Below the pieces are notes generated by a model. The model saw nothing but the letters and a program-made list of their open reading frames with translations. It did no database searches and was not told where the DNA came from. A program made the translations under genes and the position numbers. From Pantoea wallisii (GTDB lineage: Bacteria > Pseudomonadota > Gammaproteobacteria > Enterobacterales > Enterobacteriaceae), in contig NZ_MLFS01000001.1 in assembly GCF_002095485.1 (NCBI RefSeq), positions 62,001 through 126,000 on the forward strand: a stretch of DNA of 64,000 nt, written 5' to 3'. Below are positions 1-8,558 of this stretch, piece by piece; the stretch's first letter is position 1; each line of letters begins with the position of its first letter.

Positions 1-1165
1 GCATGCGCGCCAGGTAGAGTTTGATGGCGGTGTAGAGCACATCGACATCATCATCCAGTCGTCGCACCGTGCGCTCTTCGCGCAGCTCGCCCTGAACCAC
101 TTTATTAAATGACTCCATCATATGTTCCACCACATCGCCGATGCGCAGCGTTTCGCGTGCCGCGTTCGCCAGCGCCAGCGCCGGCGTATCCAGCGCGCTG
201 CTATCGAGATGCTTTGGTTTGAGATGCAGCTGGTTTTCGGTGTCATCGGCGATGATGCGGCGGCACAGTCGCGCCATCGGGTCAGCAAAGGGCACCATCA
301 CCAGGCAGCGCACCAGGTTGTAGAACACGTGGAAGAAGATCACCATCTCTTCATCGTTCACCGGCAGCTTATCCAGCCACACTGCTACGCTATCGACAAA
401 TGGCAGGATGGCGATACTGCCGATCAGCTTGAACAGCAAACTGCCGAGCGCCACGCGCTTACCGGCGGCATTTGAACCGCTGGCGTTGATCATCGCCAGC
501 AGGCCGCTGCCCAGGTTGGCGCCAATCACCAGACAGAGCGCGACCTTGAAAGAGATTACGCCAGTGGCCGTCAGCGTGGCGGTAATCAGCACGGCTGCGA
601 GGCTGGAGTAGCTGACGATAGCGAACACCGCGCCAATCAGCGCATCCAGCATGATATCGCCGGTGAGCGTGGAGAACAGTACCTGTACGCCCGCCGCCTG
701 GGTAATAGGTTTGGCGGCGGCGACAATCAGCTGCAGCGCCAGCAGAATCAGGCCGAGACCAATCGCCGCGCGGCCCATCTGCCCGGCACGCGTCTGCTTG
801 CGACTTAAGAAAAACACCACGCCGAAGAAAATAAACAGCGGCGACAGCCACGAGAGATCAAAGGTGAGGATACGCGCCATGATCGCCGTACCGACGTCAG
901 CGCCCAGCACCACCACCAGCGCTGGCGTCAGGCTGACCAGATTCTGGGCGACAAACGAGGTCACCAGCAGCGTGGTGGCGTTGCTGCTCTGTACCAGCGC
1001 GGTAACCCCAATGCCGGCGAGAAACGCCATCGGTTTTTTTTCCACGCTGTGGCTGAGCACGCGGCGCAGATCGGCGCCGTACACGCGCATGATGCCGGTA
1101 CGGACGATATGTGTGCCCCACACCAGCAGGGCCACGGCGGAGAGAAGATTAAGCAGAGTCAGCAC
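1..1165 (-). CDS. yjbB: Na/Pi cotransporter family protein YjbB (partial, 3' end outside window)
   Basis: The minus-strand frame opens with GTG at 1165, behind an AGGAG ribosome site, and stays open to the window edge, giving about 388 codons. The E. coli protein has about 540, so the C-terminal part is missing. The translation starts VLTLLNLLSAVALLVWGTH and matches E. coli YjbB almost residue for residue. It includes the QSSNAT motif of PF02690 Na/phosphate symporters, repeated membrane segments, and the start of the cytoplasmic PhoU-like region. The role known for E. coli is inner-membrane phosphate export; that is transferred by homology. The GTG start and the missing stop make it easy to overlook. 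Confidence 0.9.
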   Translation of the reverse strand, partial: MLTLLNLLSAVALLVWGTHIVRTGIMRVYGADLRRVLSHSVEKKPMAFLAGIGVTALVQSSNATTLLVTSFVAQNLVSLTPALVVVLGADVGTAIMARILTFDLSWLSPLFIFFGVVFFLSRKQTRAGQMGRAAIGLGLILLALQLIVAAAKPITQAAGVQVLFSTLTGDIMLDALIGAVFAIVSYSSLAAVLITATLTATGVISFKVALCLVIGANLGSGLLAMINASGSNAAGKRVALGSLLFKLIGSIAILPFVDSVAVWLDKLPVNDEEMVIFFHVFYNLVRCLVMVPFADPMARLCRRIIADDTENQLHLKPKHLDSSALDTPALALANAARETLRIGDVVEHMMESFNKVVQGELREERTVRRLDDDVDVLYTAIKLYLARM

Positions 1166-1271
1166 AAAGAGGCTCCTATGCGCCAGGCTGAAAACACGCG
1201 GCTGTCTGCCTGGCGATAAGCGCAGCCGGTGAAGACCTTCGCCGCGCTGCCTTGCCATTTTTTCGTTAAAT

Positions 1272-2264
1272 TTAAGCGACCTGGCGCAACGTCGACATCT
1301 CTAACTGTAGCCCAATCTGCATGCCAGCGGGGTGCAAATCTGCCACGCTGCGGTTCAATACATCTACCGAAAGCTCAACCTGGTTGGCCAGCACGCGATA
1401 ACGAATCACATTACCGAGCAGGCTGTGGCTGATAATGGTAGCGGCAATGCCGGCGTGCGGCGCACAGAGCTGGATCGACTCCGGACGAATCGCTACCTGA
1501 CTGCTGAACGGCTGACCGGTAAGTCGGGTCGCCTGTTCAGCGCTCAGCAGGTTGTAGTTGCCAATAAAGCCGGCGGCAAACAGATCCACCGGCTGAGTAT
1601 AGAGCGCCTCGGCATTGCCGTTCTGCACGATTTTACCGCGATTCATCAGCACAATGCGGTCCGATAAGGTCAGCGCCTCCTCCTGATCGTGCGTGACAAA
1701 AATCGTGGTAAGCCTGAGCTCCTGCTGAATGTGGCGGATCTGCTCGCGCAGATGGCGGCGGATGCGCGCATCCAGCGCCGAGAGCGGTTCATCCAGCAGC
1801 AGCAGGCGCGGACGCGTCACCAGCGAACGCGCCAGTGCCACGCGCTGACACTGACCGCCGGAGAGCTGATGCGGATAGCGACGCGCGAAGTCGGTCAGCT
1901 CAACCAGCTCCAGCACCTCCAGCACGCGTTTATCGATCTCATGGCCCGGCAGCTTCTGCATCTTCAGGCCAAACGCGACGTTTTTCTCTACCGTCATGTT
2001 CGGAAACAGCGCATAGCTTTGAAACACCATGCCGATGGTGCGCTTCTGCGGCGGCAGCGGCACCAGATCCTCGCCCTGCAGTAAGATACTGCCGCTATCA
2101 ACGTCCGTCAGCCCGGCAATACAGCGCAGCAGCGTCGATTTACCGCAGCCGCTCGGGCCCAGCAGGGTAACAAACTCACCCTCTGCGGCGCTGAAATCGA
2201 TGTTCTCAAAGATGCTGGTTGGGCCATAACGCTTATTCAGGCGGGTGACATTCAGGTAGCTCAT
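1272..2264 (-). CDS. ABC importer ATP-binding protein (PhnT/PotA-like)
   Basis: A 330-residue ATPase of the family that serves iron(III), polyamine and 2-aminoethylphosphonate importers. Walker A (GPSGCGKST) is at residues 36-44, with a Q-loop FQSYALFP, the signature LSGGQ, Walker B LLLLDEP and a D-loop SALD. The C-terminal quarter is a TOBE-like regulatory domain. The ATG at 2264 has GAGG upstream. It is the last gene of a minus-strand operon and lies 2 bases after a permease gene. The neighbouring binding protein and hydrolase suggest the cargo is an organophosphorus compound; this is inference, because the ATPase alone cannot identify the substrate. Confidence 0.85.
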   Translation of the reverse strand: MSYLNVTRLNKRYGPTSIFENIDFSAAEGEFVTLLGPSGCGKSTLLRCIAGLTDVDSGSILLQGEDLVPLPPQKRTIGMVFQSYALFPNMTVEKNVAFGLKMQKLPGHEIDKRVLEVLELVELTDFARRYPHQLSGGQCQRVALARSLVTRPRLLLLDEPLSALDARIRRHLREQIRHIQQELRLTTIFVTHDQEEALTLSDRIVLMNRGKIVQNGNAEALYTQPVDLFAAGFIGNYNLLSAEQATRLTGQPFSSQVAIRPESIQLCAPHAGIAATIISHSLLGNVIRYRVLANQVELSVDVLNRSVADLHPAGMQIGLQLEMSTLRQVA

Positions 2265-2266
2265 AA

Positions 2267-3052
2267 TCAGCCTCGTTCAGGATTGAGGGCATTCGCCAGC
2301 CAGGTGACCAGCAAAACGACAGCGAAATAGGAGATCACCAGCGCGCTGGTAAAGTGGCCGCTGCCGGTACGCATGTTGTAGAGATAAACCTGCAGCGTTT
2401 CATAGCGGGTGCCGACCAGCAGGTTAGCGAATACAAACTCACCTATCAGAAAAGAGAACGACAGCAGCACCGCAATGAACACACCTTTGCGCAGGTTTGG
2501 CAGTACCACAAACAGCGCTGCCTGCCAGGTGCTGGCACCCAGCAGCTGTGCCGCATCGATCAGCTCTTTCAGGTTAATTGCCTGCATATTGTTGGCGATG
2601 GCGCGATAGATAAACGGCAGCGCGATGGTGAAGTAGCAGCCAATCAGAATCCACGGCGTGCCGGTCAGCATTAGCGGTGATGAGGAGTAGAGTTGCAGCA
2701 GACCCACCGCTGACACCACCGGCGGCACGGCGAACGGCATCAGAATCAGCACGTTCATCACGGCATCCAGCTTTGGATAGTAGTAAGCGATCACAAACAT
2801 GGCAGGCAGCACCAGCACTAACGAGAAAAGCAGTGCGCCAAAGCAGATCAGCAGCGAATGACCCAGCGCCGTCAGAAAGCGGGGATCGCTCCACAGGGCA
2901 GTTAACCACTTCAGGGTGAAGCCCTGCGGCAGGATGGTATCGCTCCATTCGGTCGATATCCCGTACAGCAGCGTCGCCAGCAGCGGCGCGCCCAGTATGA
3001 TCAGCAGCAGCCAGACTACCAGGCGGTGATAGAGTTTTTCGACGCGGGACAT
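2267..3052 (-). CDS. ABC importer permease 2
   Basis: A 261-residue integral membrane protein with about six hydrophobic segments and a binding-protein-dependent transport motif around residues 160-185 (ELIDAAQLLGAS...LPNLRKG), the EAA loop that docks on the ATPase. It belongs to the BPD_transp_1 family. AGGAG sits 7 bases before the ATG at 3052. Its gene is 1 base from the upstream permease gene and 2 bases from the ATPase gene, so the three are surely cotranscribed. It should form a heterodimeric channel with the product of 3054-3905. Confidence 0.85.
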   Translation of the reverse strand: MSRVEKLYHRLVVWLLLIILGAPLLATLLYGISTEWSDTILPQGFTLKWLTALWSDPRFLTALGHSLLICFGALLFSLVLVLPAMFVIAYYYPKLDAVMNVLILMPFAVPPVVSAVGLLQLYSSSPLMLTGTPWILIGCYFTIALPFIYRAIANNMQAINLKELIDAAQLLGASTWQAALFVVLPNLRKGVFIAVLLSFSFLIGEFVFANLLVGTRYETLQVYLYNMRTGSGHFTSALVISYFAVVLLVTWLANALNPERG

Positions 3053-3053
3053 A

Positions 3054-3905
3054 TCAGCGCTCCTGGTTTTTCACATGCAGATAGCTGCGGCGCACCAGAT
3101 ACTGCTGCACCACGGTGATCAGCGCCATAATCAGCACCAGCAGCATCGCCAGCGCGCCGCCGGTATTCGGATCCAGCGAGATATCGCCCGACACCAGCGC
3201 CGCAATGCGCACCGGTACGACGTTAAAGTTGCCGGTAGTAAGCGCGTAAATCGTGGCGTAGGCGCCCAGCGCATTGGCCAGCAGGATGACAAAGGTGCCG
3301 AGCAGCGCCGGAAACAGGATCGGCAGGCCAATGTGCCACCAGTAGCGCCAGCGGCTGGCCCCGAGCAGGGCGGCGGACTCTTCCCACTCTTTGCGCAAGC
3401 CATCAAACGCCGGATAGAGCAGAAGAATCCCGAGGGGGATCTGGAACCAGGTGTAGACCAGCACCATGCCGTCACGCGAAAACAGTTTGAAGCCCTCCAG
3501 CCAGCCATAATGGCGCAGCAGCAGCGTCAGGCAGCCGTTGAGCCCCAGCAGAATGACAAACGCAAACGCCAGCGGCACGCCGGCAAAGTTGCTGGTCATG
3601 TTGGTAAACGACATCAAAAAGCGTTGAAAACGGCCGCTGCCAAGTCGATGCAAAGAGTATCCTGCCACCAGCGCAATCAGCAGACCGTACACGCTTGACC
3701 AGAGAGAGATATCCAGCGACAGGCGAAACGCCTGCAGATAGAACGGCGAAGTAAGGATATCGCTGTAGTTATCCAGGCCCCAGCGCGCGTTGAGATCGCT
3801 CCAGAAACTGTTAATGGCGATCCACAGCAGCGGCGCCAGCTGGAAGGCGATCCAGAAAAAAGCGAACGGCAGCAGCAGCAGCGAGGCGAGGGCTTTGCCT
3901 TTCAT
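3054..3905 (-). CDS. ABC importer permease 1
   Basis: A 283-residue inner-membrane permease. The frame could be extended upstream, but the ATG at 3905 is chosen because it forms an ATGA overlap with the stop of the upstream hydrolase gene and begins directly with a signal-anchor helix. Six membrane segments are visible. The EAA-type loop (WEESAALLGASRWRYWWHIGLP) lies near residues 170-192. It resembles PhnU/PotB-type permeases. Translational coupling to the hydrolase links hydrolysis and uptake of the same substrate class. Confidence 0.83.
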   Translation of the reverse strand: MKGKALASLLLLPFAFFWIAFQLAPLLWIAINSFWSDLNARWGLDNYSDILTSPFYLQAFRLSLDISLWSSVYGLLIALVAGYSLHRLGSGRFQRFLMSFTNMTSNFAGVPLAFAFVILLGLNGCLTLLLRHYGWLEGFKLFSRDGMVLVYTWFQIPLGILLLYPAFDGLRKEWEESAALLGASRWRYWWHIGLPILFPALLGTFVILLANALGAYATIYALTTGNFNVVPVRIAALVSGDISLDPNTGGALAMLLVLIMALITVVQQYLVRRSYLHVKNQER

Positions 3906-4714
3906 CCGCGCGGCTCCGCCAGCAGCCCCTGACACACCGGCTTGTCGTGGGCGATGTTCAGCAGCGCACACACGGTGCCGCACAGTTCGGTCTGCTGCGG
4001 TTGCAGATCCGGCTGTAGTGAAAAGCCAGCGCCAAACACAAACAGCGGTACCTGGGTCTCTTCCGGCAGCGTGCCACCGTGCGAGCGATCATCGTTCATG
4101 CCGTGATCGGCAGTGACCAACACCTGATAACCGGCGGCCAGCCAGCCGGGCATCCACTGCGACAGATAACCATCGGCCATACGCGCGCGGTTGCGGTATG
4201 GCGGCGATGAGAGGCCGTGCTTGTGGCCGGCATCGTCAATATTCATCGGGTGAATGAGCAGGAAGTCGGGATCGTGCGTCAGGCGCAGGCTCTCTGCATC
4301 TTCAAACAGATGCGAATCCGGATAGCTGTCGTCATGGTAAAAGTGGCCGTACTGAATGGGCAGCTCGGGTGCGACGGTATGGCGGTCACGTGCGGCAGTG
4401 AATGGTGTGCGGTTATAGAGTTCGCTGACCCAGTGATACGCCGCCGCGGCAGTAGTCAGACCGGCGGCGCGCGCGTAATGGAAGATGCTGCGCTGCGTGC
4501 TCAGACGGCTGACGCCATTATGAATGATGCCACTTTGTACCGGCGGGATGCCGGTAAGAATGCACTCATAGAGCGGGCGCGACAGCGACGGCAGTTCACA
4601 GCTTAGCGTGTAGTATTGACCATGGCCCTGCCGGCATTCGGCAAACAGATAGCCCATCGCATGCTGCGCGACCTGATTGCTCAGTCCATCCAGTACCACG
4701 AGAATTGTTTTCAT
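3902..4714 (-). CDS. Alkaline-phosphatase-superfamily hydrolase (type I phosphodiesterase/nucleotide pyrophosphatase-like)
   Basis: A 270-residue protein with no clear signal peptide, so probably cytoplasmic. The metal-ligand pattern of the alkaline phosphatase superfamily is visible: VVLDGL at the N-terminus (Asp9), SLSRP as a possible nucleophile region near 42-46, NIDDAGHKHG near 159-168, TADHGMND near 199-206, and HGG just after. The family cleaves phosphodiesters, pyrophosphates or phosphonates such as phosphonoacetate. AAGGAG precedes the ATG at 4714. It lies inside the importer operon, between the binding-protein and permease genes, so it probably attacks the imported compound. The actual substrate is unknown. 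Confidence 0.75.
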   Translation of the reverse strand: MKTILVVLDGLSNQVAQHAMGYLFAECRQGHGQYYTLSCELPSLSRPLYECILTGIPPVQSGIIHNGVSRLSTQRSIFHYARAAGLTTAAAAYHWVSELYNRTPFTAARDRHTVAPELPIQYGHFYHDDSYPDSHLFEDAESLRLTHDPDFLLIHPMNIDDAGHKHGLSSPPYRNRARMADGYLSQWMPGWLAAGYQVLVTADHGMNDDRSHGGTLPEETQVPLFVFGAGFSLQPDLQPQQTELCGTVCALLNIAHDKPVCQGLLAEPRG

Positions 4715-4764
4715 CCACGCTCCTTACTGCCTGAGTATTGCTGATATAAATTCGGTAAATACCT

Positions 4765-4825
4765 GTAGCGGCGCAATTTATTGCGCATTGCCGACACGTG
4801 GATGCGCGATAAATCACGCCGCTAC
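4765..4825. repeat. Imperfect palindromic intergenic repeat (REP/MITE-like)
   Basis: Two 24-base arms (4765-4788 and 4802-4825) pair with three mismatches around a 13-base loop. Each arm begins or ends with the GTAGCGGCG motif. It lies in the 138-base gap between the hydrolase and binding-protein genes of the importer operon. Similar GTAGCGGCG...ATTTAT elements are, to my knowledge, scattered through Erwiniaceae genomes. As RNA it would form a strong hairpin that could protect the upstream binding-protein transcript or reduce read-through. Confidence 0.6.
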
Positions 4826-4852
4826 GGTATGTGCGGTTGGAGAATAACGTCG

Positions 4853-5913
4853 TTACTGCTTCATATTGATGATGACGTTCTCCTGCCACAGACGCGGCAG
4901 CATTTTTGATGATTTATCCCATGCGGCCTGGTCTTTGATCGGCCGGGCATTTTTATACTCTGACTGCGGCAGCAGCTTCGCCTGTACCTCGGCCGGCAGG
5001 GTTAAATGTTCCGCACGAATCGGCGTGCATAGCCTTTCGCCAGATTGATCTGGCCTTCGTCAGAGAGGATATATTCACGTGCCAGCTTCGCGGCATTCGG
5101 ATGTTTAGCGTATTTGTTTATGATGGTGGTATAGCCGGAGGTCACGGAACCGTCTGACGGGATCACGACTTCATAACGGTTTTTATCGATCTGATCGCGG
5201 TAGTTCAGGCCGTTAAAGTCCCACACCACTGCAACCTGGATTTCGCCTTTTTCAATGTTAGCGATCACCGGGTCGGTCACGCCAAGTCGCCCCTCTTTGG
5301 CCAGTTCACCGAAGAAGGCCAGCGCGGGTTTCAGGTTCTTTTCATCGCCGCCCAGCGCATAGCTGGCCGCCAGTACGCCGTTGGCCGCCTGAGCAGCCGT
5401 GCCGACATCACCGATAGTAACCACATACTTACCTTTCTTCAGATCCGCCCAGCTGTGCGGCGCATCTTTCACCTGCTGCTTGTCGATCAGGAAGGCGATG
5501 GTGCCGGTGTACGCCAGCATCCAGTTGCCGTCGTTATCTTTAGCCCAGGTCGGGATCTGATCCCAGTGAGTAGGTTTGTACGGCTGGGCAACCCCTTTCG
5601 CCACGGCTATCGGCCCGAAAGCCGCACCAACATCACCGATATCCGCACTGGCGTTCTCTTTCTCTGCTGCAAATTTCGCCAGCTCCTGCGCCGATGACAT
5701 ATCCGTGTCGCTGTGCTTCAGACCATATTTACTGCTGAGATCGCTCCAGGTGTCTTTCCAGTTGGCCCAGGTATCGGGCATACCGACGCTGTTTACCTGG
5801 CCTTCGGCACGCGCGGCTTTTTCCAGGGCGGCAAGGTCATTATCAGCGGCCTGCGCGGCGGGCAGCGCAAGCAGAATGGCACTGGCTACTACAGAAGAGA
5901 TAAACGCTTTCAT
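4853..5913 (-). pseudogene. ABC importer periplasmic substrate-binding protein, single frameshift
   Basis: The frame from ATG 5913 encodes a signal peptide (cleavage likely after QAA near residue 22) and an iron/AEP-type extracellular binding protein (SBP_bac family). The first frame runs into a stop at 5002 after an abrupt change of sequence. Past about 5024, another frame continues the expected C-terminus (RPIRAEHLTLPAEVQAKLL, then further family-like sequence) to a TAA at 4853-4855. One missing base in the C run near 5023-5026 explains the break: the total of 1061 nt is one short of 354 codons. It is the first gene of the operon, so it is probably functional in the cell and damaged by a sequencing error. 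Confidence 0.8.
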
Positions 5914-5947
5914 CTCGATTGCTCCAGGTGTAAGTTGTGGGTCGGCT

Positions 5948-5959
5948 TGGTCTAGTCCA
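5948..5959. promoter_or_regulatory. Candidate GntR-family operator
   Basis: TGGTCTAGTCCA is a near-perfect dyad with CTAG at its centre. It differs at one base from TGGTCTAGACCA, the site used by the NagR/DasR (GntR/HutC) regulators. It lies 35 bases upstream of the binding-protein start. The divergent gene encodes a GntR/HutC-type protein, which is the natural candidate to bind it. Binding is inferred. Confidence 0.5.
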
Positions 5960-6076
5960 GCAAGAACCGAGCCAATGTAGCCCGCACAGATGAAGGTTTT
6001 ATGACCGGGCGGGTGAAATGTGGTGTGGCGCGTCGTTCCACATGCGATGACAACGCGCTAAAGCGTGGGATGTGCC

Positions 6077-6105
6077 TTGTCACAGTGTAGTCATCGAACT
6101 GTCAT
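6077..6105 (+). promoter_or_regulatory. PhoB box (three 7-bp repeats, 11-bp period)
   Basis: TTGTCAC (6077-6083), TAGTCAT (6088-6094) and CTGTCAT (6099-6105) are spaced exactly 11 bases apart, start to start, as in Pho boxes (CTGTCAT plus 4 bases, repeated). The orientation points toward the gntR gene and, beyond it, psiE, a known Pho-regulon gene. This supports phosphate-starvation control of the region. No convincing -10 is visible; TAGTGC at 6105-6110 is a weak candidate. Confidence 0.6.
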
Positions 6106-6139
6106 AGTGCAGATTTGCCCCAACATGAGGCTGAATAAA

Positions 6140-6838
6140 ATGTCGTCAAAAGCTGCAGATGTGATCGCCAGCGCATTGCGTGAACGGATTGAAACCGGTG
6201 AATTCACCGGCGGACGACTGCCCGCCGAGCGCACGCTGAGTGAACATTACGCCACCACGCGTATCACCCTGCGGGAGGCGCTGGGTCTGTTGGAAGCGCA
6301 AGGGATTATCTATCGGGAGGTGCGTCGCGGCTGGTTTGTCGCACCGCCGCGCCTGATCTATAACCCGTCGCACCATAGCCATTTTCATGCCATGGCGCTG
6401 GAGCAGGGGCGTGTTGCCACTACGCAGGTGATTGAAGCGCGTGAAGTCTCGGCGCAGCTGACGGTTGCCCGGCATCTGCATCTTTGCGAAGGGGATACCG
6501 TTTACCGTATCCGCCGTTTACGCCGCGTTGATGGCCGGGCGGTGCTGTATGTTGAGCACTACCTCAATCCGGCATACTTTCCCGGTTTGTTAAGCGAAGA
6601 TCTTACCCGTTCGCTTACCGAGCTCTACACGCAGCGTTACGACATTCGCTATGGTGGCGCACGGTTTACCATCCTGCCGGGGCCGTTACCGTCGCGCGCG
6701 GCGCCCGCGTTAAATGTCGCCAGCGGCACGCCGGGCCTGCTGATTACGCGCATCAACCGCGACCAGCATGACAGGGTGATAGATTGCGACTGCGAATACT
6801 GGCGCTACGACGCGCTGTGTGTGGATGTTGAGGTGTGA
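6140..6838 (+). CDS. GntR family regulator with UTRA ligand domain (HutC subfamily)
   Basis: A 232-residue regulator with an N-terminal winged HTH (about residues 5-70: VIASALRERIETGEFTGG, LPAERTLSEHYATTRITLREAL) and a C-terminal UTRA effector-binding domain (about 85-230). In-frame ATGs exist at 6065 and 6125. The ATG at 6140 is preferred because GAGG lies 9 bases upstream and the HTH starts at once. It is divergent from the importer operon and probably represses it until a phosphorylated or phosphonate ligand binds. PhnR-like regulators of aminoethylphosphonate transport have this architecture. A PhoB box precedes it. Confidence 0.83.
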   Translation: MSSKAADVIASALRERIETGEFTGGRLPAERTLSEHYATTRITLREALGLLEAQGIIYREVRRGWFVAPPRLIYNPSHHSHFHAMALEQGRVATTQVIEAREVSAQLTVARHLHLCEGDTVYRIRRLRRVDGRAVLYVEHYLNPAYFPGLLSEDLTRSLTELYTQRYDIRYGGARFTILPGPLPSRAAPALNVASGTPGLLITRINRDQHDRVIDCDCEYWRYDALCVDVEV

Positions 6839-6843
6839 TGTAT

Positions 6844-6859
6844 TGTGATTCAGATCACA
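6844..6859. promoter_or_regulatory. CRP binding site upstream of psiE
   Basis: TGTGATTCAGATCACA is a perfect TGTGA-N6-TCACA palindrome located 50 bases before the psiE start and just after the gntR stop. In E. coli psiE is controlled by both PhoB and cAMP-CRP, so the site agrees with known regulation. Confidence 0.8.
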
Positions 6860-6908
6860 TTACAGCATGATAGCGCCTGGAAGCTTTCGCGACATAAGGC
6901 GCATAAAA

Positions 6909-7319
6909 ATGACAACAAAATCTGTAGCCGGGCAACTCATTGCAACGGTTTTGCAGTGGGTGCTGAATATTGGCCTGGTGATTCTGGCTATTATCCTCGT
7001 GGTGTTTCTCGGTAAAGAGACCATTCACCTGGCAAACGTGCTGTTCAGCACCGGGGAGCAGTCGTCCTCTTTCCTGCTGATTGAAGGCATTGTGATCTAT
7101 TTTCTCTATTTCGAATTCATCGCGCTGATAGTGAAGTATTTCCAGTCGGGCTATCACTTTCCGCTACGCTATTTTGTCTACATCGGTATCACGGCCATTA
7201 TTCGCCTGATTATTGTCGATCATAAAAACCCGTTCGATACGCTGTGCTATGCCGGCGCGATCCTCATTCTGGTGGTGACGCTGTGGCTGGCGAACAGTAA
7301 CCGCCTGAAGCGCGAGTAA
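6909..7319 (+). CDS. psiE: Phosphate-starvation-inducible protein PsiE
   Basis: A 136-residue inner-membrane protein, the same length as E. coli PsiE and strongly similar to it ([50 protein letters not shown]). About four membrane segments. The ATG at 6909 is chosen because AAGG sits 9 bases upstream and the length matches. The biochemical role is unknown; the gene belongs to the Pho regulon. It follows gntR by 70 bases and may be partly cotranscribed from the PhoB-controlled region. Confidence 0.93.
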   Translation: MTTKSVAGQLIATVLQWVLNIGLVILAIILVVFLGKETIHLANVLFSTGEQSSSFLLIEGIVIYFLYFEFIALIVKYFQSGYHFPLRYFVYIGITAIIRLIIVDHKNPFDTLCYAGAILILVVTLWLANSNRLKRE

Positions 7320-7328
7320 CCCGCCGCA

Positions 7329-8435
7329 TTATAACGACGGGGTAAACACCATACGCACCTGGCCGCTATAACTGCCGCTCTCTTTATCCATTTGATTAAA
7401 AGTGGGCGTAATAAAAGTAAGCGGCGTGGGCACACACATGACTGCCTGTGGAATTTTTGGAAGTTTGACCGGCCTTATCATTGCCTGGTTAATACCTGAC
7501 AGCGTTAGCGTTTGGTTGTTCTCTAGCGTATGCAGCTGACCGTTATAGCTGAGCTGAATACGATAGTCGACACGCTTACGACGAGCGGCGTCCGGCAAAC
7601 CGTCGCGAAATACCGAAAAGTCCTGACTGTCACGCCCGCTAATATTTTGGCCGTCGCTGAGCGTAACCTGATAGCTGCTGCTATTGGCGTTAAAGCCATC
7701 ATATAAACACATATCCAGCAGCGCTTTGCCGCTCATCGTTCCGCCTGGCGTCGCGGGCGTTGGCAACGTGTGCAGCTGTAAATCGACACGCGGTGTACTG
7801 GTCTTGAATTGGGGGAACCAGATGGTGATATTGTTTATGTCATGCAGATTGAGAGTGATATCTGCGCTCCAGCTTGCAACATTACGAAATTCGCCGGAAA
7901 CGATATCTTCAATGGCCTGAAGCAATTTTAAGTTAGCCTGCCAGATACCGCCTATAGGGAGTTTAGCTATTTCATCATCTGTAATCCAAAGCGTAAGAGC
8001 TTTACCTTTAGAGTAAAAACCTTCGTCGCACCAGTGATTTGCCGTACTGTTCATCCCGAGAATGAGGTTTTGCCCACAATATGTCGGCCTGTTATAAGCA
8101 TAGAGATTAAGATCTATTTTTTTTCTGGTCCGTTTCTCAGTAAATATTAATTTAATAACGCTGGGAGCCGGAGATTGAAATGTGCCAGTAGTCGAACATG
8201 CGCCGTAAATTGTATAAGATCTATTCAGACATACCCAATGCGTTGTTCGATAAAGATACTGATCATGTTCACCTCCGCTTAGCTCATGCCAGATGAAATG
8301 CTTTTTTCTGTGCAAGTTCCCTTTATTGAGATCCAGTATTACTGCTACATGCTGGTCTACTGGATCGATATTCACTGCCTGAGTAAGAGGAGAGAATAAT
8401 ATAACATTAAGTAAACCCATGTATTTTAACTTCAT
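7329..8435 (-). CDS. CfaE/CooD-like fimbrial tip adhesin
   Basis: A 368-residue secreted protein with a signal peptide ending near residue 20. Length and position match the minor tip subunit of CS1/CFA-I-type pili (CfaE is about 360 residues). It is the last gene of a chaperone-pilin-usher-adhesin set. The N-terminal half, with several Cys residues (VCLNRSY, GACSTT, YCGQN, HWCDEG), would be the receptor-binding domain. The C-terminal half (from about 200) is the Ig-like pilin domain that joins the shaft. The gene is more AT-rich in its 5' half than its neighbours, as is usual for adhesins. Receptor unknown. Confidence 0.75.
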   Translation of the reverse strand: MKLKYMGLLNVILFSPLTQAVNIDPVDQHVAVILDLNKGNLHRKKHFIWHELSGGEHDQYLYRTTHWVCLNRSYTIYGACSTTGTFQSPAPSVIKLIFTEKRTRKKIDLNLYAYNRPTYCGQNLILGMNSTANHWCDEGFYSKGKALTLWITDDEIAKLPIGGIWQANLKLLQAIEDIVSGEFRNVASWSADITLNLHDINNITIWFPQFKTSTPRVDLQLHTLPTPATPGGTMSGKALLDMCLYDGFNANSSSYQVTLSDGQNISGRDSQDFSVFRDGLPDAARRKRVDYRIQLSYNGQLHTLENNQTLTLSGINQAMIRPVKLPKIPQAVMCVPTPLTFITPTFNQMDKESGSYSGQVRMVFTPSL

Positions 8436-8558
8436 GATAATTCAACTCTATCCGCGATTTATATAGGAGCCATCATCTGCAGTTGCAGCTTGTTAATTTA
8501 TTTCACGCTCAGCATACTGCTCGCACTGTCAATTCACACAAGTAAAGAGGTAACTGAT

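Noticed and set aside
459-1121. Minus-strand frames at 459-851 and 897-1121
   Set aside because: Out-of-frame shadows of yjbB, whose GTG-started frame covers 1-1165 without a stop.
4596-4889. 97-codon minus-strand frame between the hydrolase and binding-protein genes
   Set aside because: It overlaps the hydrolase N-terminus out of frame and crosses the palindromic repeat; no family pattern.
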